This document shows positions 40,001 to 54,007 of a DNA stretch of 64,000 bases, piece by piece. The notes beneath the pieces were generated by a model. The model worked only from the letters and a program-made list of their open reading frames with translations, ran no database searches and was not told the DNA's origin. The DNA lies in the NCBI GenBank assembly GCA_037962975.1, contig JAYKXN010000109.1, forward strand, positions 62,001 to 126,000, written 5' to 3'. The first letter of the stretch is position 1. Every line of letters begins with the position of its first letter. Origin of the DNA: Clitoria ternatea (Eukaryota > Streptophyta > Magnoliopsida > Fabales > Fabaceae). The position numbers and the translations under genes were made by a program.

Positions 40001-43000
40001 TAAAACTTTTAAAAAGAAAAGAAGTCTCGCCACTAGAGCTTTTTCTATCACCATATTATGTTATTTTATGTTGATTAAGAAATTTAGTTATTTTACATAA
40101 ACATATTAAACTTCTCAATTATTCTTGGTATACTTTTAAAATTACACTGAATAACAAAAAAGAAAGGTCAATGATTATTTCATATTCCACTGATATAGTA
40201 GTATCAAGATTAATTAATAAGAGTATATATTGAAAACAATAATCAATGCGCATTGTAAATTGAAAGAAGTCATGTAAAAATGAACATGAAAAATTCTAAA
40301 ACACATGTCATAAAAAGGATAAGAGAAGGTACATTAAAAACTAAGGAAAAATAAAATATATGATTTATATTTTTAATTAATATTAATATATTTTAAATTA
40401 AATGCATCAACTAAGACTTGGTGTGATCCCTTACGCGATTCTCTTACTAAATAAACCTTAAAAAATATAAAAGAATATAATTATTAATTATTTTTGTCAG
40501 ATTCTTTTACTATCGATCTTTTGTATTAATAAATGGAAAAAGGGAATTAATCAACCTCTATTGATAATTGATAGCAAAAGTGAAGGAATTCTAATTAAGA
40601 ATAATATTTATAAATATACTAACATATAATTGATATCAAAGATGACTGAATCCATTTAAGAATGCTGTTTGTGAAAATAATGATTCATTCACGTCATAAA
40701 ACGACTAAAAAAACTCACTAAGACTTTATAAATGGACACGTATGCTTGGACGCACGTACGCATGCACGAAAGTTATTAAGTAGTTTCACTGTATGGAATC
40801 CAAAAAAACGTTGAAAGTATTTTTAAATATTGTATTAAACTTTTAAAAAGAAAACTAAAACATTGTATTGAATCCAAAAAAACATTAAAAGTATTTCTAA
40901 AACATACTTCATAAAAAGGATAAGAGAAAATATATTAAAAATTAAGGAAAATTAAAACATATTATTTATATTTTTAATTAATATTAATATATTTTAAATT
41001 AAATCAATCAATTAAGACTGAGTGTGATCCCTTATGCGATTCTCTTACTAAATAAACCTTAAAAAATAAAAGAATATAATTATTAATAATATATAATTTG
41101 TTAATTAATTTAGTCACATTCTTTTACTATCAATCTTTACTATCAATAAATGGAAAATGGAATCAATCATCTTCTATTGATAATTGATAACAAAAGTGAG
41201 AGAATCTAATTAAAATATTTATAAAAATAATAACATATAATTGATACCAAAGATGACTAACTCCATTTAAGAATGCTATTTGTAAAAATAATGACTCATT
41301 CAAGTCATTAAACGACTAAAAAGACTCACAAATACTTTATCAATGCACACGCATCCATGGACGAACGTACGCACGATTTCATCGTATGGAATCCAAAACA
41401 ACATTAAATGTATTTATAAATATTGTATAAAACTTTAAAAAAAAAAGAAATCTTAAAAAAAAGAAATCTCGTCACTAGTTCTTTTTCTAACACCATATTA
41501 TGATATTTTATGTTGATTAAGAAATTTAGTTATTTTAGGTAAACATATTAAACTTGTCAATTATGCTTGGAATACTTTAAAAATTCCATTGAGTAATAAA
41601 GAAGAAAGATAAATGATTATTACATATTCCACTAATATGAATAGTATCAAGATTAATTAATAAAAGTATGTGTTGAAAAACATAATCAATACACACTGTA
41701 AATTGAAAGAAGTCATATAAAAATTAACATGAAAAATTCTAAAACACATATCAAAAAAAGGATAAGAGAAAATACACTAAAAATTAAGGAAAAATAAATA
41801 TATTATTTATATTATTAAATAATATTAATATATTTTAAATTAAGTGCATCAACTAAGACTTGGTGTGATCCCTTACGCGCTTCTCTTCCTAAATAAACCT
41901 TAAAAAAGAATATAATTATTAATAATATACAATTCGTTAATTAATTTTGTCACATTCTTTTACTATCAATCTTTACTATCAATAAATGGAAAAGGGAATT
42001 AATCAACTTCTATTGATAATTGATAGTAAAAGTGAGAGAATTCTAATGTTATAAAACGGCTACAAAAACTTACAATGACTTCATAAATGGACACACATGG
42101 ATGGACTCACGTACGCATGCACGAAAATTATTAAGTCATTTCATTGCATGGAATCCAAAACAACATTGAAAGTATCTATAAATATTGTATAAAACCTTTA
42201 AAAAGAAAATAAGTCTCGCCACTAGTGCTTTTTCTATCACCATATTCTGTTAATTTATGTTGATTAAGAAATTTAATTATTTTAGGTAAACATATTAAAC
42301 TTGTCAATTATTCTTGGTATACTTTTAAAATTACATTGAATAATAAAGAAGAAAGATCAATGATTATTTCATATTCCTCTAATATAAATAGTATCAAGAT
42401 TAATTTTTAAAAGTATGTGTTAAAAAAATAATCAATGCACATTGTAAATTGAAAAAAGTCATATAAAAATTAACATGAAAAATTCTAAAACACATGTCAT
42501 AAAAAGGATAAGAGAAAATACATTAAAAATTAAGGAAAAATAAAATATATTAATTACTTTGTGTCATCGCTTACGCAATTCTCTTTCAAAATAAACCTTA
42601 AAAAAAGAATATAATTATTAATAATATATAATTTGTTAATTAATTTTGTCACATTCTTTTACTATCAATCTTTACTATCAATAAATGGAAAAGGGAATTA
42701 ATCAACTTCTATTGATAATTGATAGTAAAAGTGAGAGAATTCTAATGTTATAAAACGACTAAAAAAACTTACAAAGACCTCATAAATGGACATGCATGGA
42801 TGGACGCACATACGCATGCACGAAAATTATTAAGTAGTTTCATTGTATGGAATCCAAAACAACATTAAAAGTATTTATAAATATTGTATAAAACTTTTAA
42901 AAAGAAAAGAAATCTCGCCACTATTGCATTTTCTATCACCGTATTCTGTTAATTTATGTTGATTAAGAAATTTAGTTATTTTTTGTACACATATTAGACT

Positions 43001-46000
43001 TGTCAATTATTCTTGGCATACTTTTAAAATTACATTGAATAATAAAGAAGAAAGATCAATGATTATTTCGTATTCTATTGATATAAGTAGTATAAAGATT
43101 AATTTTTAAGAGTATGTGTTAAAAAAATAATCAATGCACATTGTAAATTGAAAGAAGTCATATAAAAATTAACATGAAAAATTCTAAAACACATGTCATA
43201 AAAAGGATAAGAGACAACACATTAAAAATTAAGGAAAAAATATATTATTTATATTTTTAATTAATATTAATATATTTTAAATTAAATGCATTAATTAAGA
43301 CTTGTGTGATCCCTTACACGATTCTCTTACTAAATAAACCTTAAAAAATTAAAGAATATAATTAATAATAATATATAGTTTGTTAATTAATTTTGTCACA
43401 TTCTTTTACTATCGATCTTTACTATCAATAAATGGAAAAAGGAATTCATCATCTTCAATTGATAATTGATAGCAAAAGTGAGAAAGTCTAATTAAGAATA
43501 ATATTTATAAAATAATAACATATAATTGATATCAAAGATGACTAACTTCATTTAAGAATGCTATTTGTAAAAATAATGATCATTTTGGTTATAAAACGAC
43601 TAAAAAACTCACAAAGACTTCATAAATGCACACACATGCATGGACGCACGTACACACGCATAAAAATTATTAAGTAGTTTCATTCTATGGAATCTAGAAC
43701 AACATTGAAAGTATTTATAAATATTGTATAAAACTTTTAAAAAAAAAAGAAGTCTCGCTACTAGTTCTTTTTCTATCACTATATTATGTTATTTTATGTT
43801 GAGTAAGAAATTTAGTTATTTTAGGTAAACATATTAAACTTATTCTTGGCATAGTTTTAAAATTATGTTGAATAATAGGATGAAAGAACAATGATTACTT
43901 ATATTTTTAATTAATATTCTATATTTATATAAAAATTAACAAGAAAAATTCTAAAACACATGTCATAAAATATATTATTTATATTTTTAATTAATATTAT
44001 ATATTTTAAATTACATACATCAATTAAGACCTGATGTGAACCCTTACGCGATTCTCTTACTAAATAAACCTTAAAAATAAAACAATATAATTATTAATAA
44101 TATATAATTTGTTAATTATATTTGTCAGATTCCTTTACTATCGATCTTTACTATCAATAAATTTAAAAAGGGAACTAATCAACCTCTATTGATAATTGAT
44201 AGTAAAAGTGAAAGAATTCTAATTAATAATGTTATTTATAAAAATAATAACATATCATTGATATCAAAGATAACTGAATCCATTTAAGAATGCTATTTGT
44301 ACAAATAATGATTCATTCACATCATAAAACGACTAAAAAAACTCGTAAAGACTTTATAAATGGACACATATGCTTGGACGCACGTACGCACACATGAAAA
44401 TTATTAAGTAGTGTCATTGTATGGACTCCAAAACAACATTGAAAGTATTTATAAATATTGTATAAAACTTATAAAAAGAAAAGAAGTCTCGCCACTAGTA
44501 CTTTTTCTATCATCATATTATGTTATATTATGTTGATTAACAAATTTAGTTAATTTAGGTAAATATATTAAACTTGTCAATTATTCTTGGTATACTTTTA
44601 AAATTACATTGAATAATAAAGAAGAAAGATCAATAATTATTTCATATTCCATTGATATAAATAGTATCAAGATTAATTAATAAGAGTATGTGTTGAAAAA
44701 AATAATCAATGTACATCGTAAATTGAAAGAAGTCATATAAAAATTAACATGAAAAATTCTAAAACACATGTCATAAAATGGATAAGAGAAAATACATTAA
44801 AAATTAAGGAAAAATAAATATATTATTTATATTTTTAATTAATATTAATATATTTTAAATTAAATGCATCAATTAAGACTTGATGTGACCCCTTACACGA
44901 TTCTCTTACTAAATAAACATCAAAAAATAAAAGAATATAATAATAATAATATATAATTTGTTAATTAATTTTATCACATTCTTTTACTATTGATCTTTAC
45001 TATCAATAAATGGAAAAGGGAATTAATCATCTTCTATTGATAATTGATAGCAAAAGTGAGAGAATCTAATTAAGAATAATATTTATAAAAATAATAACAT
45101 ATAATTGATATCAAAGATGACTAACTCCATTCAAGAATGCTATTTGTAACAATAATGATTCATTCTGGTTATAAAACAACTAAAAAGACTCACATAGACC
45201 TCACAAATGCACACACATGCATGGATACACATACACACGCATGAAAATTATTAAGTAGTTTCATTGTATGGAATCCAAAACAACATTGAAAGTATTTATA
45301 AATATTGTATAAAACTTTTAAAAAAGAAAAGAAGTCCCGCCACTAGTGCGTTTTGTATCACCATATTATGTTATTTTATGTTGATTAAGAAATTTAGTTA
45401 TTTTAGGTAAACATGTTAAACTTATCAATTATTCTTGTGTTACTTTTAAAATTACATTGAATAATAGAGAATAAAGATCAATGATTATTTCATATTCCAC
45501 TGATATAAATAGTATCAAGATTATTTAATAAGAGTATATGTTGAAAAAAATAATCAATGCACATTGTAAAATTAAAAAAGTCATATATAAATAAACATAA
45601 AAAATACTAAAACACATGTCATAAAAAGGATAAGAGAAAATACATTAAAAACTAAGGAAAAATAAAATATATGATTTATATTTTTAATTAATATTAATAT
45701 ATTTTAAATTAAATGCATCAATTAAGACTTGATGTGACCCCTTACACGATTCTCTTACTAAATAAACCTCAAAAAATAAAAGAATATAATAATTAATAAT
45801 ATATAATTTATTAATTAATTTTATCACATTCATTTACTATCAATCTTTACTATCAATAACTGGAAAAGGGAACTAATCATCTTCTTTTGATAATTGATAG
45901 CAAAAGTAAGAGAATCTAATTAAGAATAATATCTATAAAAATAGTAACATATAATTGATATCAAAGATGACTAACTCCATTTAAGAATGCTATTTGTAAC

Positions 46001-47204
46001 AATAATGATTCATTCTAGTTATAAAACAAGTAAAAAGACTCACATAGACTTCATAAATGCACACGCATGCATGGATGCACGTACGCACGCATGAAAATTA
46101 TTAAGTAGTTTCATTGTATGGAATCCAAAACAACATTGAAAGTATTTATAAATATTGTATAAAACTTTTAAAAAGAAAAGAAGTCTCGCCACTAGTGCGT
46201 TTTCTATCACCATATTATGTTATTTTATGTTGATTAAGAAATTTAGTTATTTTAGGTAAACATCTTAAACTTATCAATTATTCTTGTGTTACTTTTAAAA
46301 TTACATTGAATAATAGAGAATAAAGATCAATGATTATTTCATATTCCACTGATATAAATAGTATTAAGATTATTTAATAAGAGTATATGTTGAAAAAAAT
46401 AATCAATGCACATTGTAAAATTAAAGAAGTCATATAAAAATAAACATAAAAAATACTAAAACACATGTCATAAAAAGGATAAGAGAAAATACATTAAAAA
46501 TTAAGGAAAAATAAAATATATTATTTATATTTTTAATTAATTTTAATATATTTTAAATTAAATGCATCAATTAAGACTTGGTGTGATCACTTACGCGATT
46601 CTCTTACTAAATAAACCTTAAAAATAAAAGAATATAATTATTAATAATATATAATTTGTTTATTAATTTTATCACATTCTTTTACTATTTATCTTTGCTA
46701 TCGATAAAGCGAAAAGGGAATTAATCGTCTTCTATTGATAACTGGTAGCAAAAGTGAGAGAATCTAATTAAGAATAATATTTATAAAAATATTAACATAT
46801 AATTGATATCAAAGATAACTAACTCCATTTAAGAATGGTATTAGTAAAAATAATGATTCATTCTGGTTATAAAATGACTAAAAAAACTCCCAAAGACTTC
46901 ATAAATGCACACGCATGCATGGACGCACGTACACATGCATGAAAATTATTAAGTAGTTTCATTGTATGGAATCCAAAACAACATTGAAAGTATTTATAAA
47001 TATTGTATAAAACTTTTAAAAGGAAAAGAAGTTTTGCCACTAGTGCTTTTTTTATCACCATATTATGTTATTTTATGTTGATTAAGAAATTTAGTTATTT
47101 TAGGTAAACATATTAAACTTGTCAATTATGGTTGGAATACTTTAAAAATTCCATTGAGTAATAAAGAAGAAAGATCAATGATTATTACATATTCCACTGA
47201 TATA
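34036..47204 (+). repeat. Family B satellite block (copy 2)
   Basis: This is a near-exact copy of 2351-15520. Unit starts are 34036, 34683, 35530, 36817, 37664, 38511, 39317, 40102, 41544, 42291, 42990, 43830, 44564, 45412, 46261 and 47109, and every deletion variant is in the same place. I noticed about six point differences in 13 kb, including G to A at 36103, so the two blocks separated recently. No gene is visible. Confidence 0.9.
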
Positions 47205-47464
47205 TAGGTACTGACCCATCTTTATAATCTAAAAACAAATCATATAGAATAACAACTGAATAATTTTAAATATTATAAATTAAAATTTAAAATAGTTATT
47301 GTAATTGTTTTTATAATTATTAATATATAGGTACTGACCCATCTTTGAAATCTAAATATATGATGGATTTTTAAATCAATTATAGATATAGATACGTGAT
47401 GAAATATGATAGTAAAGTTTTTAAGATAGTAAAGTAATACATATATGATGGATTTGCAAATCAA
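47205..47464 (+). repeat. Scrambled family A fragments at B/A boundary (copy 2)
   Basis: The same order of fragments as 15521-15780, with no base difference noticed. The rearrangement therefore came before the duplication of the higher-order unit. Confidence 0.75.
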
Positions 47465-50400
47465 TTATAGATATAGATACGTGACTAAATATGATTCTCA
47501 GATATATCTTAGTATTTCTTCACATAAGACTTATTTTGTAAATACTTATTATTTGAATTTAATAATTCTAACATTCTAAAATTGGCCATCAAAATATAGT
47601 CTAAGGTTTAGCTCTTTAGTGCTAAAAATCAGATTTAAACTTCAATAACAAATTTTCAATATGATTGTGAGTTCAAGAATTCTTTGAAACCCCTGAAAAT
47701 TTTATATAGAAATTACTTCTTTGATGAAAACTAATAGATGAAGCATTTTCAAAGCTCGTGTAGTCCATTTAAATGCTAATTTTGAGCTCAAATTATGTTG
47801 AGTTATGATCTTTTAAAGCTCAATTTATATATTGTTTGTTCCTTAATATGTCGGTACTAACTCATCTTTAAAATCTAAAAACAAAACATATAGAATAACA
47901 ACTTAATAATTTTACAATATTATAAAATTAAAATTAAATATAGTTATGGTAATTGCTTTTATATTATACTAGTTAAACTTTGGAAATCATAGTGACCTAA
48001 TAGACATTATAAATTTAGCTAAATAGACTTCATAAGCAAACCATAGGATAATTTCACTGAGAGAAAAAATATGGTTGTGTTGTGAGGCAATGTTGACAGT
48101 ATATGCGTAGGCTATGATGAGTGACACCACTATTTAGAGTAAAAAGGAAAGGACTTTATTTTCTTGTGTTTGAAGAGTAATATAGAGAACCATTTTTAAA
48201 AAGTTTAATATGTAGTTAATCTTAATGTTTTATAAGTTTGACTTCTTAAACCTATTAAATGTTATTATTATGTCTTTACTCATATATATATATATTGTGT
48301 GTACACATTAATATTTCATTTGTAAATCAATGTTCTAAAATTTATGGTAAAGTTTTTATATAGTAAAGTAACATATAAATGATGGATTTGCAAATCAATT
48401 ATAGATATAGATACGTGATTAGATATGTTTCTCAGATATTTCTTAATATTTCTTCACATAAGACTTGTTTTGTAAATACTTATTATTTGAATTTAATAAT
48501 TCCAACATTCTAAAATTAGCCATCAAAATATACGCTAAGGTTTAGCTCTTTAGTGCTAAAAATCAAATTCAAACTTCAATAACGAATTTTCAATATGATT
48601 GTGAGTTCAAGAATTCTTTAAAACCCTTAGAAATTTTATTTAGGAATTACTTATTTGATGAAAACTAATAGATGAAGCATTTCCAAAGATTGTGTAGTCT
48701 ATTTAAATGCTAATTTTGAGCTCAAATTATGTTTAGTTATGATCTTTTAAAGCTTAATTTAGATATTGTTTGTTCCTTAATAAGTGAGTACTGACTCATC
48801 TTTGAAATCTAAAAACAAAACATATAAAATAACAACTTAATAATTTTTAAATATTATAAAATCAAAATTGAATATAATTATGGTAATTGTTTTTGAAATC
48901 ATAATGACCTAATAGACATTATAAATTTAGCTAAATAGACTTGATAAGCAAACCTTAGGACAATTACACTGAAAGAATAAATATGGTTGTGTTGTGAGGC
49001 AATGTTGACAACATATGTGTAGGCTATGATGAGGGACACGCCTATTTAGAGTAAAAAAGAAAGGACTTCATTTTCTTGTTTTTGAAGAGTAATATAGAGA
49101 ACCATTTTTAAAAAGTTATATACGTAGTTAATCTTCATGTTTTATAAGTTTGACTTCTTCTTAAACCTATTAAATGTTATTATTATGTTCTTTACTTATA
49201 TATATATATATATATATTTGTGTGGGTACACGTTAATAATTCATTTTTAAGTCAATGTTTTAAAATTTAGAGTAAAGTTTTTGACATAGTAAAGTAATAT
49301 ATAAATGATGGATTTACAAATCAATTATAGATATAGATACGTGACTAAATATGATTCTGAGATATATCTTAATATTTCTTCACATAAGAGTTATTTTGTA
49401 AATACTTATTATTTGAATTGAATAATTCTAACATTCTAAAATTAGCCATCAAAATATACTTTAATTCTTTAGTGCTAAAAATAAAATTTAAACTTCAATA
49501 ACGAATTTTCAATATGATTGTGAGTTCAAGAATTCTTTGAAACCCCAGGAAATTTTATTTAGGAAAAACTTGTTTGATGAAAACTAATAAATGAAACATT
49601 TCAAAGCTTGTGTAGTCCATTTGAATGCTAATTTTGAGCTTAAACTATGTTGAGTTATGATCTTTTAAAGCTAAATATAGATATTGTTTGTTCCTTAATA
49701 TATCGGTATTGACTCATCTTTGAAATCTGAAAACAAAACATATAGAATAACAACTTAATAATTTTACAATATTATAAAATTAAAATTAAATATGGTTATG
49801 GTAATTGCTTTTATAATTATACTAGTTATACTTTTGAATTCATAGTGACATAGTAGACATTATAAATATAGCTAAATAGACTTAATAAGTAAATCTTAGG
49901 ACAATTTCACTAAAAGAAAAAATATGGTTGTATTGTAAGGCAATGTTGACCACATATGTGTAGGCTATGAGGAGTGGCACCCCTATTTAATAAAAAACAG
50001 GACTTCATTTTCTTGTTTTTGAAGAGTAATATCGAGAACCATTTTTAAAAAGTTTAATATGTACTTAATCTTAATGTTTTATAAGTTTGACTTCTTCTTA
50101 CACCTATTAAATGTTATTATTATATTCTTTACTCACATATATATATATACATATATATGTGAGTATATTAATAATTCATTTTTAAATCAATGTTTTAAAA
50201 TTTAGGGTAAAGTTTTTTTCATAGTAAAGTAACATATAAATGATGGATTTGCAAATCAATTATACACATACATACATGAATAGATATGATTCTCAGATAT
50301 CTCTTAATATTTGTTCACATAATACTTGTTTTGTCAATACTTATTATTTGAATCTAATAATTCTAGCATTCTAAAATTAGTCATCCAAATATACTCTAAG

Positions 50401-51081
50401 GTTTACCTCTTCAATGCAAAAAATCAATTTCAAACTTCAATAAGAAATTTTTAATATAATTTAGAGTTCAAGAATTCTTTCAAACCGCACGAAATTTTAT
50501 TTAAGAATTACTTGTTTGATGGAAGCTAATACATGAAGTATTTTCATAGCTTGGATAGTCCATTTAAATGCTAATTTTGAGCTCAAATTATGTTGAGTTA
50601 TGATCTTTTAAAGCTTAATTTAGATATTATTCATTCCTTAATATGTCAGTACTCACCCATCTTTGAAATCTAAAAACAAATCATATAGAATAACAACATA
50701 ATAATTTAAAATATTATAAAATTAAAATTAAAAATAGTTATGGTAATTATTTTTATAATTTCACTAGTTATATTTTTTAAATCATAGTGACCTAGTAGAC
50801 ATTAAAAATATAGCTAAATAGACTTGATAAGAAAACCTTAGGACAATTTCACTAAAAGAAAAAATATGGTTATGTTGTGAGACAATGTTGACCATATATG
50901 TGTAGGCTATGATGAGTGACACCCCTATTTAGAGTAAAAAGGAAAGGACTTCATTTTTTTTATTTTTGAAGAGTAATATAGAGAACCATTTTTAAAAAGT
51001 TTAATATGTAGTTAATCTTAATGTTTTATAAGTTTGGCTTTTTCTTAAACCTGTTAAATGTTATTATTATATTCTTTGCTC

Positions 51082-51117
<36 letters not shown>

Positions 51118-52796
51118 ACACATTAATAATTCATTTTTAAATCAATATTTTAATGTTTTGGGTAAATTTTTTGACATAGTAAAGTAACATATAAATGATG
51201 GATTTTCAAATCAGTTATATATACATATATCAATAGATATGATTCTCAGATATCTCTTAACATTTGTTCCATAAGACTCGTTTTGTAAATACTTATTATT
51301 TGAATTTAATAATTCTAACATTCTAAAATTAGCCATCCAAATATACTCTAAGGCTTAGCTCTTCAACGCTAAAAATAAAATTCAAACTTCAATAACGAAT
51401 TTTCAATATGATTGTGAGTTCAAGAATTCTTTGAAATCCATGGAAATTTTATTTAGGAATTATTTATTTGATGGAAACTAATAGATAAAGCATTGTCAAA
51501 GCTTGTGTAGTCCATTTAAATGCTAATTTTAAGCTCAAATTATGTGTACTTATGATCTTTAAAAGCTCAATTTAGATATTATTTATTCCTTAATATGTCG
51601 ATACTAACTCATCTTTGAAGTCTAAAAACAAAACATATAGAATAACAACTTAATAATTTTAAAATATTATAAAATTAAAATTAAAAATAATTATGGTAAT
51701 TGTTTTTATAATTATACTAGTTACACTTTTGTAACAATAGTGACCTAATAGACATTATAAATTTAGCTAAATAGACTTGATAAGCAAAACTTTGGACAAT
51801 TTTACTAAGAATAATATGGTTGTGTTGTGAGGCAATGTTGACCATATATGTGTAGGGTATAATGTCTGACACCCCTATTTAGAGTAAAAAAGTAAGGACT
51901 TCATTTTCTTATTTTTGAAGAGTAATATAGAGAACCATTTTTAAAAAGTTTAATATGTAGTTAATCTTAATGGTTTATACATTTGACTTCTTCTTAAACC
52001 TAATATATGTTATTATTATGTTCTTTACTCATATATATATATATATATGTATGTACACATTAATAATTTTTTTAAAATCAATGTTTTAAAATTTAGGGTA
52101 AAGTTTTTGACATAGTAAAGTAACAAATAAATGATGGATTTGCAAATCAATTATATATATAGATACATGACTAGATATGATTCTCAGATATTTCTTAATA
52201 TTTTTCTCATAAGACTTGTTTTGTAAATACTTATTATTTGAATTTAATAATTCTAACATTCTAAAATTAGCCATCCAAATATACTCTAAGACTTAGCTCT
52301 TCAATGCTAAAAATTAAATTCAAACTTCAACAATGATTTTTCAATATTATTGTGAGTTCAAGAATTGTTTGAAACACCTGGAAATTTTATTGAGGAATTA
52401 CTTATTTGATGAAAACTAATAGATAAAGCATTTTCAAAGCTTGTGTAGTCCATTTAAATGCTAATTTTGAGCTCAAATTATGTTGAGTTATGATCTTTTA
52501 AGGCTCAATTTAGATATTGTTTGTTCCTTCATATGTCGGTAGTGACTCATATTGGAAATCTAAAAATGAAACATATAGACTATCAACTTAATAATTTTTA
52601 AAATATTATAAAATTACAATTAAAAATAGTGATGGTAATTGTTTTTATAATTATACTAGTTATATTTTTGAAATCATAGTGGCCCAATAGACATTATAAA
52701 TTTAGCTAAATAGACTTGATAAGCAAACCTTAGGACAATTTCACTAAAAGAAAAAAATATGGTTATGTTGTGAGGCAATGTTGACAACATATGTGT

Positions 52797-52799
52797 AGG
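52797..52799. repeat. Left target site duplication (AGG)
   Basis: AGG lies directly before CACTA and is repeated directly after TAGTG at 55967-55969. A 3-bp duplication is the standard length for CACTA elements. Confidence 0.93.
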
Positions 52800-52812
52800 C
52801 ACTATAAGAAAT
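52800..52812 (+). repeat. 5' terminal inverted repeat of CACTA
   Basis: CACTATAAGAAAT is the outermost sequence and is identical in the truncated copy (21120-21132). Confidence 0.92.
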
Positions 52813-52937
52813 ATTCAGTTTTATGGCGGTTTATTAGTAGGGGTTACTTAGAACTACCACAAGTAAGCACATTATTGAATTGGATGAAGAAAGTTAACAG
52901 CGATTCTGTAACTGCCGTTAATTTCCTATTAAATGGG

Positions 52938-52954
52938 CACGTGCAGGTCACGTG
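52938..52954. promoter_or_regulatory. Paired G-boxes (CACGTG x2) in complete CACTA
   Basis: CACGTG occurs at 52938-52943 and 52949-52954 with the same spacing as in the truncated copy, despite a 1-bp deletion just upstream. The same pyrimidine-rich tract follows. Confidence 0.5.
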
Positions 52955-54007
52955 GTCTTTTTCCCTCCCATCATGGTTCTTTTATTTTCATTTCCCTCTT
53001 CTCCTAAATCCCTAACCCTTAATTTTTCCCATTTCCCTCTTATCTACCGCGTATCTCACTCTCTGTTCAGCACCTTTTCACTCTCTTCCTCTCATCTCTT
53101 AATCCTTTCTCCCCATCGTGCCTTTGTTCACATGTACCTTCTTATAGTCCTTGTCGTACCTCCACTCGCTGCGCGACTGTGCCACCATGGAAGAGTCCCA
53201 ATGGTGAACCATCATGCCTTCAAACCACCACGCGTCTCATCTTCTCACTGTGACTAGCGTTCCACTGTAGCACCACTTCACTGTTACCATTGCCTCTAAA
53301 ATTTGAAGCTTCAACATTTTTGCTTCTTCCATTTCACACTGAGTTTTATAAGGTTTTAATTTCTCATTTTGTTATTACTTATTTTTCTGCTTCTGAAGTT
53401 TCTATATAGTTTCTGGGTTAGTCTTTCTTTTGTTGCAGTGATTTATGATTTTTGGGTTCTATTTTTGCTTCTGTTTATGCACTTTTACAGTTTCTGTTTA
53501 TGTGCTTTTACAGTATAAAAGAAAATCATGATTTCCTTCTGTCCAACAGTCTTCGCTGCTCTATTTTTTGTTCTACCATCATATGCTTGATTTAGCATTT
53601 ATCATTGGTTTTGGCTGGCTGCTCACCATATTGTAGAAGGATCCATATTTCTATTAAAGTTACTATTGTGAAACTGGATTAGTGTATCAATCTTTTTTTT
53701 TTTGTTATGTTTGATGGATTTAGATCATTGAAAGCATTTGGATCGACAAATTTTTCCATGATTCCTAATGGTAGTTCCCTTGGATTCATGGTTACATCCT
53801 TTATTTGGTGTTTGTTCGAGCATGAAGATATGGTGTTTGATAACAGTTCTATGATGATTCATTGGTTCTGGTTCAGTTTTAGACTTTGTTTTTAGCCTAT
53901 ATTTTTCTTGAACACCAACTGTTTTGTGAAATGCCTTTTTGTTGTTTTGCTTCTAATTTTGTTTTCTCTTATTTTATCCCAGCATCAGTTTTGTTCAATG
54001 TTGATGG
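52955..54007 (+). other. CACTA interior of unknown origin (leader/intron-like), complete copy
   Basis: This is the counterpart of 21276-22331 at about 98% identity. It has small indels in T-runs and a changed base that turns the codon after the string AGACTTTGTTTT into a stop at about 53893. A polypyrimidine stretch ending in TATCCCAG precedes the first VHA-a exon piece. Confidence 0.55.

Larger units (their letters stand above)
47205..52799 (+). repeat. Family A satellite block 4 (copy 2)
   Basis: This is the counterpart of 15521-21119. The scrambled start spans 47205-47464, with monomers at 47887, 48821, 49739, 50682 and 51634 and a partial unit from 52572 to the CACTA insertion. Its last three bases, AGG (52797-52799), are the left target duplication. 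No gene is visible. Confidence 0.9.
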